Shown here piece by piece: positions 53,795-61,844 of a DNA stretch of 64,000 bases. Positions within the stretch are counted from its first letter, which is position 1, and each line of letters starts with the position of its first letter. Both the position numbers and the translations under genes were made by a program. The notes under the pieces were generated by a model that saw only the letters and a list, made by a program, of their open reading frames with translations, searched no databases and had not been told where the DNA came from. This DNA is from Hyphomicrobiales bacterium (lineage in GTDB: Bacteria > Pseudomonadota > Alphaproteobacteria > Rhizobiales > Rhizobiaceae): the NCBI GenBank assembly GCA_900472295.1, contig UCIA01000002.1, positions 620,001-684,000 on the forward strand, in the 5' to 3' direction.

Positions 53795-54738
53795 CCGCCT
53801 ACCTCCTCAAACGCCTCGCCATCGCCATCGCGACGCTGATCCTGGCCTCGATGGTGGTCTTCGCCGTGCTGGAGATCCTGCCCGGCGATCCGGCACGGCT
53901 GATGCTTGGCCTGAACGCCAGCGCCGAGCAGGTCGAGCTGCTGCGCAACCAGATGGGTCTCAACGCGCCGCTCGTCCTGCGTTACCTCAACTGGGTTGGC
54001 GGCCTGCTCAGCCTCGATTTCGGCCGCTCCTACACCTATTCGGTGCCGGTCATCGACCTTGTGCGCGAGCGCATGGCGGTGTCGCTGCCGCTGGCGCTCA
54101 TCGCGCTGGCGCTGTCGACCATCATTGCCATCCCGGTCGGGCTCTATTCCGCCAGCCGGCGCGGCCGGGCCGGCGACAGCATCGCCATGGGCGCCGCCCA
54201 GCTCGGCGTCGCCATCCCGAATTTCTGGTTCGCGCTGATGCTGATCTACCTCTTTGCCGTCTGGCTGCGGCTGGTGCCGGCCGGCGGCTTCCCCGGCTGG
54301 AGCGCCGGTGTCTGGCCCGCGCTGAAATCGTTGCTGTTGCCGGCCGTAGCACTTGCCCTGCCGCAGGCGGCGATCCTGGCCCGTGTTGCCCGCTCAGCAC
54401 TGATCGAGGTGCTGAACGAGGACTATATTCGCACCGCCCGCGCCAAGGGCCTGCCCTACCGCGCGGTGCTGTGGCGGCACGCACTGCGCAATGCGATGAT
54501 CCCGGTGCTGACCATTCTGGGCCTGCAATTCGCCTTCCTGCTTGCCGGCACCATCATCATCGAGAACGTCTTTTATCTCCCCGGCCTCGGACGGTTGGTG
54601 TTCCAGGCGATCACCCAGCGCGACCTGATCGTCGTCGAAAGTATCGTCATGCTGCTGGTCGTCGCCGTCATTGCGGTCAACCTCGTCGTCGATATCTCCT
54701 ATGCGATCGTCGATCCGCGCCTGAGACACCGGCAATGA
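53791..54738 (+). CDS. ABC transporter permease (DppB/OppB type)
   Basis: A 315-residue permease with six hydrophobic segments and the binding-protein-transport motif EVLNEDYIRTARAKGLPYRA. It starts with TTG 53791 (reading TAYLLKRLAIAIAT), overlapping the substrate-binding protein stop (TTGA), with AAGGTGA about 10 bases upstream. A GTG at 53782 is an alternative. It overlaps the next gene by 4 bases (ATGA), so the operon is translationally coupled. Confidence 0.88.
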   Translation: MTAYLLKRLAIAIATLILASMVVFAVLEILPGDPARLMLGLNASAEQVELLRNQMGLNAPLVLRYLNWVGGLLSLDFGRSYTYSVPVIDLVRERMAVSLPLALIALALSTIIAIPVGLYSASRRGRAGDSIAMGAAQLGVAIPNFWFALMLIYLFAVWLRLVPAGGFPGWSAGVWPALKSLLLPAVALALPQAAILARVARSALIEVLNEDYIRTARAKGLPYRAVLWRHALRNAMIPVLTILGLQFAFLLAGTIIIENVFYLPGLGRLVFQAITQRDLIVVESIVMLLVVAVIAVNLVVDISYAIVDPRLRHRQ

Positions 54739-55604
54739 CGCTGCACATCGACATCCCCGAGGAGACGTTGGGCAGCATCCTGGCCAAGGCGTTCCGCAAC
54801 CGCTCCTTCCTCATCGGCTTCGCCATCACGGTGCTGGTGGCTGCAATGGCTGTTATCTCCTATGTCTGGACGCCCTACGACGTGACCAAACTGGTGATCT
54901 CGGACAAGAACCTCGCACCCTCTTCGGCGCACTGGTTCGGCACCGATCATTTCGGCCGCGACATCCTGTCGATGATCATGGTCGGCGCCAGAAACTCGAT
55001 CGCCGTGGCGCTGGTCGCGGTCGGCATCGGCATGGGCATCGGCGTGCCACTCGGCGCCTTTGCCGCGGCGCGCGGTGGCCTTTTCGACGAAGCGCTGATG
55101 CGGCTGAACGACCTCGTCTTCGCCTTCCCGGCGCTGCTGTCGGCGATCATGATCACCGCCATCTTCGGACCGGGCGCGATCAACGCCATCATCGCCATCG
55201 GCATCTTCAACATTCCGGTGTTTGCGCGCGTGGCGCGGGCCGGAGCGCTGGCGATCTGGCCGCGCGAATTCATCCTCGCCGCGCGCGCCGCCGGCAAGAG
55301 CAAGACGCAGATTACAATCGAACATGTCCTGCCCAACATCGCCACCATGCTTCTGGTGCAAGGCACCATCCAGTTCGCGCTCGCCATCCTGGCCGAAGCC
55401 GGCCTCTCCTATGTCGGCCTCGGCGCCCAGCCGCCAATGCCGAGCTGGGGCCGCATGCTGTTCGACGCGCAGACGCGCATGGTGGTTGCGCCGTGGATGG
55501 CGATCTTCCCTGGCATGGCCATCGTCGTCTCCGTGCTCGGCCTCAATCTGCTCGGTGACGGCATCGCCGACATACTCGACCCGAAATCGCGGCGGCAGCG
55601 ATGA
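54735..55604 (+). CDS. ABC transporter permease (DppC/OppC type)
   Basis: A 289-residue permease. An N-terminal membrane segment is followed by HWFGTDHFGRDILSMIMVGA, a DppC landmark, and the EAA loop motif EFILAARAAGKSKTQITIEH, which contacts the ATPase. It is coupled to both neighbours by 4-base overlaps. It forms the heterodimeric channel with the DppB-type permease. Confidence 0.9.
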   Translation: MTLHIDIPEETLGSILAKAFRNRSFLIGFAITVLVAAMAVISYVWTPYDVTKLVISDKNLAPSSAHWFGTDHFGRDILSMIMVGARNSIAVALVAVGIGMGIGVPLGAFAAARGGLFDEALMRLNDLVFAFPALLSAIMITAIFGPGAINAIIAIGIFNIPVFARVARAGALAIWPREFILAARAAGKSKTQITIEHVLPNIATMLLVQGTIQFALAILAEAGLSYVGLGAQPPMPSWGRMLFDAQTRMVVAPWMAIFPGMAIVVSVLGLNLLGDGIADILDPKSRRQR

Positions 55605-57223
55605 GCCTGCTGGAGATAGAAAACCTGTCGCTGGCGATCGGCGACACGCCGATCCTCAAAGGGATCGAACTCTCCGTTGCGCCCGGCGAGGTGATGGGGC
55701 TGGTCGGCGAATCCGGCTCCGGCAAGTCGATGACGGCGCTGACCATCATGCAGCTTCTGCCGCATGCCGCGCGCGCCAGCGGGCGCGTCTCCTTCGACGG
55801 CATCGACATCCTTGCGGCCACAGAAGACCAGATGTGCGCGCTGCGCGGCGACGACATCGGCATGGTCTTCCAGGAGCCGATGACGGCGCTCAATCCCGTG
55901 AAGACCATCGGCGAGCAGGTCGCCGAAGGCATACGCTGGCACACCAAGGCAAGCCGTGCCGAGGCCGAGGACCGGGCGCGCAAAATGCTCGACCGCGTCG
56001 GCCTGCCCGAAGCGAAGTTTCCGCTGTCGCGCTATCCGCACGAACTGTCGGGCGGCCAACGCCAGCGTGTCGTCATCGCCATTGCCTGTGCGCTGAAGCC
56101 AAAACTGTTGATCGCCGACGAGCCGACCACCGCACTCGACGTCGTGCTGCAGGCGCAGATCCTCGATCTGCTGCGCGGCCTTGTCAGCGAAAACCGCATG
56201 GGCCTGCTGTTGATCTCGCACGACCTCGCTGTCGTGACCGAGATGGCCGACCGCATCACCATCCTGCGCCATGGCGAGGTGATGGAGTCCGGCGACACCG
56301 CGCAAACCCTGTCGGCGCAGCTTCATCCGTATACGCGCCAACTGGCGCAGGCCTCGATGCATGTGCCGGCGCGCGCCAAGGTACACGCTGCCGGATCGGC
56401 CAAGCCGCTGCTTGAGGTCGAAGGCGTGACGCGAGATTATCCGGGCCGGCGTACTTCCCTGTTCAAGGCTGCGCCTTCAATCCGCGCTGTCGACGACGTC
56501 TCCTTGTCGCTCGCGCCGGGCCAATCGGTGGCGCTGGTCGGCCGCTCCGGCTGCGGCAAGTCCACGCTGGCCCGCATGATCCTGGCACTCGACAAATCGA
56601 CATTGGGAACGATCCGCTTTCGCGGCGAGACCATCACCGGCAAAAGCGAGGCGGAGCTCAAAGCCGCTCGGCGCGACATGCAGGTGGTGTTCCAGGATCC
56701 ATACGGCTCCTTCGATCCGCGCCAGAAGGTCGCAAAACTGGTCGCCGAACCGCTGCATGTGCTGGAGAAGAAACCGACACCGGCCGAGCGACGCGAGATG
56801 GTGGCGCATGCGCTGCACGAGGTCGGCCTCGGCATCAGCGACATGGACAAGTATCCGCATGAATTTTCAGGCGGCCAGCGCCAGCGCCTGTCGATCGCCC
56901 GCGCCATCATCACCCGCCCGAAGCTGGTGGTCGCCGACGAACCGGTCTCCGCACTCGATGTCTCGATCCGCGCCCAGATCCTCGATCTGTTCGCCGAGCT
57001 CAACCAAAAACTCGGCGTCGCCTATCTCTTCATCACCCACGATCTGACCGTCGCCCGCGCCATCACCGATGAGGTGCTGGTCATGCATGACGGCAAGATT
57101 GTAGAGCGCGGCAAGACCGGCGATGTGCTCGACCATCCGCAGTCGGAGGCAGCCAAGGCGCTGGTCGCGGCCGCTCCCGATTTGCACCGGGCAATCGCCC
57201 GGCGCATGCGGGAACAGGGGTGA
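55601..57223 (+). CDS. Fused double ABC ATPase of the peptide transporter
   Basis: A 540-residue protein with two complete nucleotide-binding domains: the first with GESGSGKS, LSGGQRQRV and LLIADEPTTALD, the second with GRSGCGKS, FSGGQRQRL and LVVADEPVSALD. It replaces the separate DppD and DppF subunits in one chain. It is the last gene of the operon. The substrate is not known; with the upstream M20 hydrolase a peptide or N-acyl amino acid is a fair guess. Confidence 0.9.
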   Translation: MSLLEIENLSLAIGDTPILKGIELSVAPGEVMGLVGESGSGKSMTALTIMQLLPHAARASGRVSFDGIDILAATEDQMCALRGDDIGMVFQEPMTALNPVKTIGEQVAEGIRWHTKASRAEAEDRARKMLDRVGLPEAKFPLSRYPHELSGGQRQRVVIAIACALKPKLLIADEPTTALDVVLQAQILDLLRGLVSENRMGLLLISHDLAVVTEMADRITILRHGEVMESGDTAQTLSAQLHPYTRQLAQASMHVPARAKVHAAGSAKPLLEVEGVTRDYPGRRTSLFKAAPSIRAVDDVSLSLAPGQSVALVGRSGCGKSTLARMILALDKSTLGTIRFRGETITGKSEAELKAARRDMQVVFQDPYGSFDPRQKVAKLVAEPLHVLEKKPTPAERREMVAHALHEVGLGISDMDKYPHEFSGGQRQRLSIARAIITRPKLVVADEPVSALDVSIRAQILDLFAELNQKLGVAYLFITHDLTVARAITDEVLVMHDGKIVERGKTGDVLDHPQSEAAKALVAAAPDLHRAIARRMREQG

Positions 57224-57331
57224 GCAGCCGGAAGGGTTGCGGATGCTGCGGGGATCCGGAAGGCCCGGATCATCTGAAATGGGCTTCCTGTCTTGCTTCG
57301 CCAAACGAAGCATCCACTTGAGGCAAATGGA

Positions 57332-57748
57332 TCAGGCTGCGGTTGTGCGGGAGTGGTGTTGTCTCCGGATGCCCCATAGCAGGAAGATTGCAATAATCAC
57401 CCCAACCGGAAAGCCGCTGGGCTGCATCACGAAGGACGCGACCAGCATCCAGACCAGCAGGCCCCATCCAACGAAAGCCGGCACGATGGTGCATCTTTTG
57501 GCCAGATCGACCAACATATAGCCGACAAGAAACAGCGGCACCGCACAGCTGCCAAGTGTCGACCAAAACGCGGCGCCGCTGACAGCAAGCGGCGAGCTCT
57601 GGGCGGCAAATGGCTGCCAATGATCCAATGTCCACAGGTTGAGCTTCATCCAGCCGGCAAACTCGCCACGTGCGTCCATGCCAAGGGCAATCATGTGGAT
57701 GACGCCAAGCGCCATCAATGCAAATCCGCTCCATCTCACCATCGTCAT
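57332..57748 (-). CDS. Small membrane protein (four segments), TetR-regulated
   Basis: A 138-residue protein with four hydrophobic segments, beginning MTMVRWSGFALMALGVIHMI, in the style of the DUF6463 family. Its start is uncertain (57748 or 57778). It is divergent from a TetR-type regulator, and two near-identical operators lie in the shared promoter, so it is almost certainly the regulator's target. No function is known. The region 57224-57331 after the transporter shows nothing clear. Confidence 0.75.
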   Translation of the reverse strand: MTMVRWSGFALMALGVIHMIALGMDARGEFAGWMKLNLWTLDHWQPFAAQSSPLAVSGAAFWSTLGSCAVPLFLVGYMLVDLAKRCTIVPAFVGWGLLVWMLVASFVMQPSGFPVGVIIAIFLLWGIRRQHHSRTTAA

Positions 57749-57799
57749 GCTTTCTGCCCGAGGCTCTTCAACCGCCATCAACGGCGTGCTACCACCGTC

Positions 57800-57815
57800 C
57801 ATACGGCAGCGTATG
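57800..57815. promoter_or_regulatory. TetR operator, distal copy
   Basis: CATACG-GCAG-CGTATG is an inverted repeat in the divergent promoter of the small membrane protein and tetR genes. It matches the core of the second operator at 57837-57856, with centres 39 bases apart. Confidence 0.75.
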
Positions 57816-57836
57816 TACCAATGCCGAGGTGATTTG

Positions 57837-57856
57837 TCCATACGGCTGCGTATGGA
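57837..57856. promoter_or_regulatory. TetR operator, proximal copy
   Basis: TCCATACG-GCTG-CGTATGGA is a perfect 8-bp inverted repeat about 16 bases before the tetR start, typical of autoregulated TetR genes. With the copy at 57800 it makes a two-site operator about four helical turns apart. Confidence 0.8.
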
Positions 57857-57871
57857 CTGCTATGGCGAGGG

Positions 57872-58471
57872 ATGCTTGTCTTGAACCGCAAAACCACTGA
57901 GCTTTCCCGCATCGACTGGGTGCAGGCTGCACTTGGCGCCCTGGCGCAAGGCGGGATCGAGTCCGTCAAGGTGGAGCGTCTGGCCAAGACATTAGGTGTC
58001 AGCAAGGGCTCGTTTTACTGGCACTTCAAGGATCGTGGAGATCTGCTCGCCGCCATGCTCGATTTCTGGGCAGAAGAATTCACATCGCATCTGATTGAGA
58101 AGATCGCCGCGTTCTCAACCCCTCGTGAGAGGTTGGAAAATCTGGCGGATGAATCTCTCATTGCCACGGTCGGGACGGTCGATGTCGCGATGGCCGAAAG
58201 CGCACTGCGTTCGTGGGCGTCGCAGGATGCCAGCGCGAGCGCCTTTACGGCAAAAGTCGATGCGGCGCGCATTGATTATCTGGTCAAGGAACTGGTCCTG
58301 CTTGGCGCTTCAGGAGACCGCGCACTCTCCCTCGCCAAAGGCATCTATCTCGCATTGATCGGCCTGTTCGCGGCGCGCGGATCCACCCCGGAATTGGCGG
58401 AAAACGGGGCGTTCAAGGCGCTTCTTGCCATCATACTGGATGATGTACAGGGCAAAGCCCGCAGCCGTTGA
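57872..58471 (+). CDS. TetR family transcriptional regulator
   Basis: A 199-residue TetR regulator. The helix-turn-helix (about 27-60) reads VERLAKTLGVSKGSFYWHFK. The C-terminal ligand domain is not diagnostic. The start could also be TTG 57881, which has GAGGGA at a better distance. It overlooks a divergent membrane-protein gene and its own promoter through two palindromic operators. Confidence 0.88.
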   Translation: MLVLNRKTTELSRIDWVQAALGALAQGGIESVKVERLAKTLGVSKGSFYWHFKDRGDLLAAMLDFWAEEFTSHLIEKIAAFSTPRERLENLADESLIATVGTVDVAMAESALRSWASQDASASAFTAKVDAARIDYLVKELVLLGASGDRALSLAKGIYLALIGLFAARGSTPELAENGAFKALLAIILDDVQGKARSR

Positions 58472-58529
58472 CGCGCCGGCTGAGGCCATTCAACGCGCCC
58501 TGCACCGTCGAAAGCTCAATTGGGCAAGC

Positions 58530-58955
58530 TCAGCCTTCCGGCTTCACCACATCGACCGGGCTGATGTCGAGCAAATCGAGCGTGCGGCGGAGCAGCCGCA
58601 CCTCGCTCTCGGCCAGCTTGGAATCGGCTTTGGCGATCTCCGCCATGTGGAGCGCCAAGAGCTTGCGCCGCTCGATGTCGAGATCGCGGAACTGGGCGAT
58701 GGCCTGCGAGCCGTTGGTCTCGTAGCCGAACTCGTTGAGATATTCGATGACGCTGTCGATGCTGGCTTCCGGAATGCCGAAAGCGTCCTTGCAGATGCGC
58801 CGGAAGGCGACCATTTCGCTCTCCGACACCGAACCGTCGGCCAGGATCATGCGAAACAGCATCAACAGTTCCGCCGACAGCACCGGGTCGTCGGCGACCT
58901 TGCGCACGCCGGGGTCACCGTCGAAGACCGAAAGTATCTTGTCGAGCAAAGCCAT
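58530..58955 (-). CDS. TerB family protein
   Basis: A 141-residue, mostly helical protein. VLSAELLMLFRMILADGSVS, VAFRRICKDAF and MAEIAKADSKLAESEVRLL correspond to the TerB fold with its acidic metal-binding face. TerB proteins are linked to tellurite and stress resistance, but this stand-alone member is not in a ter operon, so its role is open. Start ATG 58955 or GTG 58961. Confidence 0.82.
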   Translation of the reverse strand: MALLDKILSVFDGDPGVRKVADDPVLSAELLMLFRMILADGSVSESEMVAFRRICKDAFGIPEASIDSVIEYLNEFGYETNGSQAIAQFRDLDIERRKLLALHMAEIAKADSKLAESEVRLLRRTLDLLDISPVDVVKPEG

Positions 58956-59078
58956 CGCCACAAACGTCCCTTTTCCTGAGTCCGTCCATACCTAGCGCGG
59001 AATCGGTCTTGCGCAAACCAGGGAGCCGTGATCGAAGGCGCGGCATCCCCTTTCCCGCCGGACTGCTTGAAAAACTTG

Positions 59079-59864
59079 ATGTTCGACCTCGCCACCCAGA
59101 CCGTTGTGATGCTGGCCTTCGCCGCCTTTGCAGCCGGCTTTGTCGATTCGATTGCCGGCGGCGGTGGCCTGATCACCATTCCAGCATTGCTGCTAGCTGG
59201 CTTCCCGCCGGTCCCGGCACTTGGAACCAACAAGCTGCAGGGTATTTTCGGCACCGCTTCGGCGACCATCCATTACGCCATGAATGGCCATGTCGATCTG
59301 CGCCGCCAGCTTCCGTCAGCCCTGCTCGCCCTTGCCGGCAGTGCCGTCGGCGCTTTGCTGGCGGCGTTCGTGCCGGGCGATGTCTTGCGAGCGCTGCTGC
59401 CGGTGCTGTTGATCGCCATCGCGATCTACTTCGCCGTAAAACCCAATATGAACGATGTCGACCGCGCCGAGCGCCTGTCGCCCTTCCTGTTCGGGTTGAC
59501 TGTCGCACCCGCGGTCGGCTTTTACGACGGCCTGTTCGGGCCGGGTGCCGGCTCCTTTTACATGCTGGCCTTCGTCAGCCTCGCCGGCTTCGGCGTGCTG
59601 AAGGCGACAGCGCACACCAAGCTGCTCAATTTCGCCTCCAACATTGGCGGCTTCATCGTCTTTGCCGTCGCCGGCGTCGTCTACTGGAAGATCGGCCTGA
59701 TGATGGGCGTCGCCCAGTTCCTCGGCGCGCGGCTCGGCGCCAGCCTTGCCATCCGCATCGGCGCCCAGCTGATCAAGCCGCTGCTGGTCATCATCTGCCT
59801 GGCGCTGGCGATCAAGCTGCTGGCCGATCCGGCCAACCCATTGCGCCAGCTCATTGGTGTATAA
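59079..59864 (+). CDS. TSUP family membrane transporter (sulfite/sulfoacetate exporter-like)
   Basis: A 261-residue inner-membrane protein with about eight hydrophobic segments. FVDSIAGGGGLITIPALLLAG and GTNKLQGIFGTASATIHYA mark the TauE/SafE (TSUP) family, and GFYDGLFGPGAGSFYMLAF is the second repeat. It is thought to move sulfite or organosulfur anions. The start is chosen from the family N-terminus at ATG 59079; a GTG at 59028 has AGGGAG too close. Confidence 0.83.
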   Translation: MFDLATQTVVMLAFAAFAAGFVDSIAGGGGLITIPALLLAGFPPVPALGTNKLQGIFGTASATIHYAMNGHVDLRRQLPSALLALAGSAVGALLAAFVPGDVLRALLPVLLIAIAIYFAVKPNMNDVDRAERLSPFLFGLTVAPAVGFYDGLFGPGAGSFYMLAFVSLAGFGVLKATAHTKLLNFASNIGGFIVFAVAGVVYWKIGLMMGVAQFLGARLGASLAIRIGAQLIKPLLVIICLALAIKLLADPANPLRQLIGV

Positions 59865-59916
59865 GCCGACGCCCTGATAGAATGTGGCCGTACGAATCAT
59901 GTTGGAGGAGCCACAC

Positions 59917-60087
59917 ATGAATCTTAGCGCACCCACTCAGCTTATTTTTATCATTTCCGTTGTGATCGCCATCATCGGCGTACTCGCCGCGCTTAACGTT
60001 CTCGCGTTCATTCCCTTGGCATCGGTCTGGATTGTCCTCATCGGCTACATCGTGCTTGCCGCCGGCTGCATGATGCGCGGGGCCTAA
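59917..60087 (+). CDS. Small double-membrane-segment protein
   Basis: A 56-residue protein made of two hydrophobic helices (about 8-30 and 33-52) with a short MNLSAPT head and a CMMRGA tail. A strong GGAGGAG lies 7 bases before ATG 59917, and a clean terminator follows at 60110-60138, so it is a real monocistronic gene. No family is recognised. Confidence 0.8.
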   Translation: MNLSAPTQLIFIISVVIAIIGVLAALNVLAFIPLASVWIVLIGYIVLAAGCMMRGA

Positions 60088-60109
60088 GTACCCGCCCCTT
60101 AGACAATGG

Positions 60110-60138
60110 AAGCGCCCGGCCAAACACCGGGCGCTTTT
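60110..60138 (+). terminator. Rho-independent terminator after the small membrane protein gene
   Basis: AGCGCCCGG (60111-60119), a 7-base loop, then CCGGGCGCT (60127-60135) running into TTTT. A perfect 9-bp GC-rich stem. Confidence 0.9.
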
Positions 60139-60150
60139 GATTCCAGCCAT

Positions 60151-60200
60151 TTTCGATTCAGGCACCCTTTTTTGATTCGGGCACCCCTTTTTGATTCAGG
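60151..60200. repeat. Short tandem repeat of TTTTTGATTCAGGCACCC type
   Basis: Two and a half units of about 18-19 bases (TTTCGATTCAGGCACCC, TTTTTGATTCGGGCACCCC, TTTTTGATTCAGG) lie between the terminator and the AraC gene. The units differ at a few positions. Confidence 0.6.
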
Positions 60201-60239
60201 ATTGAGGGTCTGCTAGATTTGACCGGCAAGGGATGGCCG

Positions 60240-61064
60240 ATGCCGATCGAGATGCAACGCCGCCAGGAAGAGGACCACTCCGTCGCCGGGCGCTTCGAGA
60301 TGCGCCGGCGGGCTCCGCCAGCTGCGCTCGAAGGTATTGTGTCTGACATTTGCGGCTATCGCGAAACCGCGCCCGGCCATTTCCGCAACATCGAATATGC
60401 CTCGCTGACCGTGCCGCTGGTGATCAGCTTCGCCGAACCTTTCGCCATCGGCCTGGGCCGCAACCCCGGCGACAATGACCGTTTCGCCAGTTTTGCCGCC
60501 GGCCTGTTTGCCGGCCCGGTGATCATCGAATCCTTCGGCGCCGCCTGCTGCGTGCAAATCAATTTCACCCCGCTTGGCGCGCGCCGGTTCTTCGGCCAAC
60601 CGATGAGCGCACTGGCCGACAGCATGATCGTGCTCGACGACGTGCTTGGCGCGCAGGGCTTGGCGTTGCGCGAACGGCTTGGCAACGCGCCGGACTGGGC
60701 GGCGCGCTTCGACCTCGCCGAAGCTTTCGTCACCGACCGTCTCGGCACAGCTACCGATACGCCGCCTGAAATTGCCTGGGCCTATGACCGTATCGTTACC
60801 TCAGGCGGCCGGACGCGCATTGCCTCCATCGCCGAGAAACTGGGCTGGAGCCGCAAGCATCTCGCCGGCAGCTTTTCCAATGCAATCGGCATCGGTCCGA
60901 AGACGCTGTCGCGCATCGTCCGCTTCAACCGGGCGCTCGGCCTGTCGCGGCACGAGACCACCGGCTGGGCCGATATCGCCGCCGATTGCGGCTATGCCGA
61001 CCAGGCGCATCTGGTGCGCGAGTTCCGTCAGCTTGCCGGCGATCCGCCAACGGCGCTGAGGTAA
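60240..61064 (+). CDS. AraC family transcriptional regulator
   Basis: A 274-residue regulator with the C-terminal double helix-turn-helix (about 185-270): TRIASIAEKLGWSRKHLAGS and WADIAADCGYADQAHLVREF. The N-terminal half resembles the DUF6597-type sensing domain of the AraC group next to VOC proteins. The start ATG 60240 follows AAGGGA. It is 72 bases before a VOC-fold gene, which it probably controls. Confidence 0.86.
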   Translation: MPIEMQRRQEEDHSVAGRFEMRRRAPPAALEGIVSDICGYRETAPGHFRNIEYASLTVPLVISFAEPFAIGLGRNPGDNDRFASFAAGLFAGPVIIESFGAACCVQINFTPLGARRFFGQPMSALADSMIVLDDVLGAQGLALRERLGNAPDWAARFDLAEAFVTDRLGTATDTPPEIAWAYDRIVTSGGRTRIASIAEKLGWSRKHLAGSFSNAIGIGPKTLSRIVRFNRALGLSRHETTGWADIAADCGYADQAHLVREFRQLAGDPPTALR

Positions 61065-61136
61065 CATTTCTTCAAGACGGCAGGACGGCCTTCGAACAGA
61101 GTGGGTCATCGACCGACCCAAATGAAGGAGGTTTCC

Positions 61137-61556
61137 ATGCCCGCCACCAATGAAGCACCCCGGCTCTACCCGGCACTCCGCTACAAAAATGCAGGAAAAA
61201 TGATCGACTGGCTGTGCGAGGCCTTCGGCTTCGAAGTCCGCGCCCGCTATGGCGAGGGCGAGATCGTGCACCATGCCGAACTCACCTTCGGCTCCTCGAT
61301 GATCATGCTGGGCACGGCGCGCAGCGACGACTACGGCAAGATGGTCGGCGAACCCGGCTCCGGCGGCGGCAAGTCGATCTATGTCGCCGTCGACGATGCC
61401 GACGCCGCCCATGCCAGGGCCAAAAAAGCCGGCGCAACGATCATCCAGGAGCTGACCGACCGCGACTATGGCAGCCGCGAATTCATCTGCCGGGATCCCG
61501 AGGGCAATGTCTGGTCGATCGGGACGTATTGGCCGAAGGCTGGCGAGAAGGCGTGA
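61137..61556 (+). CDS. VOC family protein (glyoxalase/bleomycin-resistance-like)
   Basis: A 139-residue double beta-alpha-beta-beta-beta protein. It begins MPATNEAPRLYPALRYKNAG and contains YVAVDDADAAHARAKKAGA and SREFICRDPEGNVWSIGTYW, typical of the PhnB-like VOC group. It has a strong AAGGAGG ribosome site 6 bases upstream. Metal ligands are partial, so it may bind rather than convert its ligand. Function is unknown. Confidence 0.85.
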   Translation: MPATNEAPRLYPALRYKNAGKMIDWLCEAFGFEVRARYGEGEIVHHAELTFGSSMIMLGTARSDDYGKMVGEPGSGGGKSIYVAVDDADAAHARAKKAGATIIQELTDRDYGSREFICRDPEGNVWSIGTYWPKAGEKA

Positions 61557-61584
61557 CTACCATCGTTTCGTCAGGCCCCTCAGC

Positions 61585-61795
61585 TTCGTCATCCTAGGGT
61601 GGAGCAGTCGCGAAGCGACGTCGCGGAAACCCTAGGATCCATGCCATGACGGTCGCCAAAGAACGCAGCGGCTCAGAATGAAGGTCGTGCTCACCAGAGC
61701 CGGTTCTGCACCGTAGCATCGCACACACGTCGCGGCATGGATCCTCGGGTCTGCGCCGCGTCGCTTCGCTCCTTGCTCCGCCCGTGGATGACGAA
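61585..61795. repeat. 211-bp palindromic element with 10-bp terminal inverted repeats
   Basis: TTCGTCATCC (61585-61594) and GGATGACGAA (61786-61795) are exact inverted ends. Inside, CCTAGGATCCATGCC is mirrored by GGCATGGATCCTCGGGT, and blocks such as TCGCGAAGCGACGTCGCG are themselves palindromic. No reading frame fits. It fills most of the gene-free stretch 61557-61844 between the VOC and cobQ genes (convergent). It looks like a non-autonomous, MITE- or RIME-type mobile repeat; a family name needs other copies. Confidence 0.75.
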
Positions 61796-61844
61796 GCGAT
61801 GGGCGTCTTCGCTAATCGCAAAGGTATGTGGTCCGCTAGGCGCT

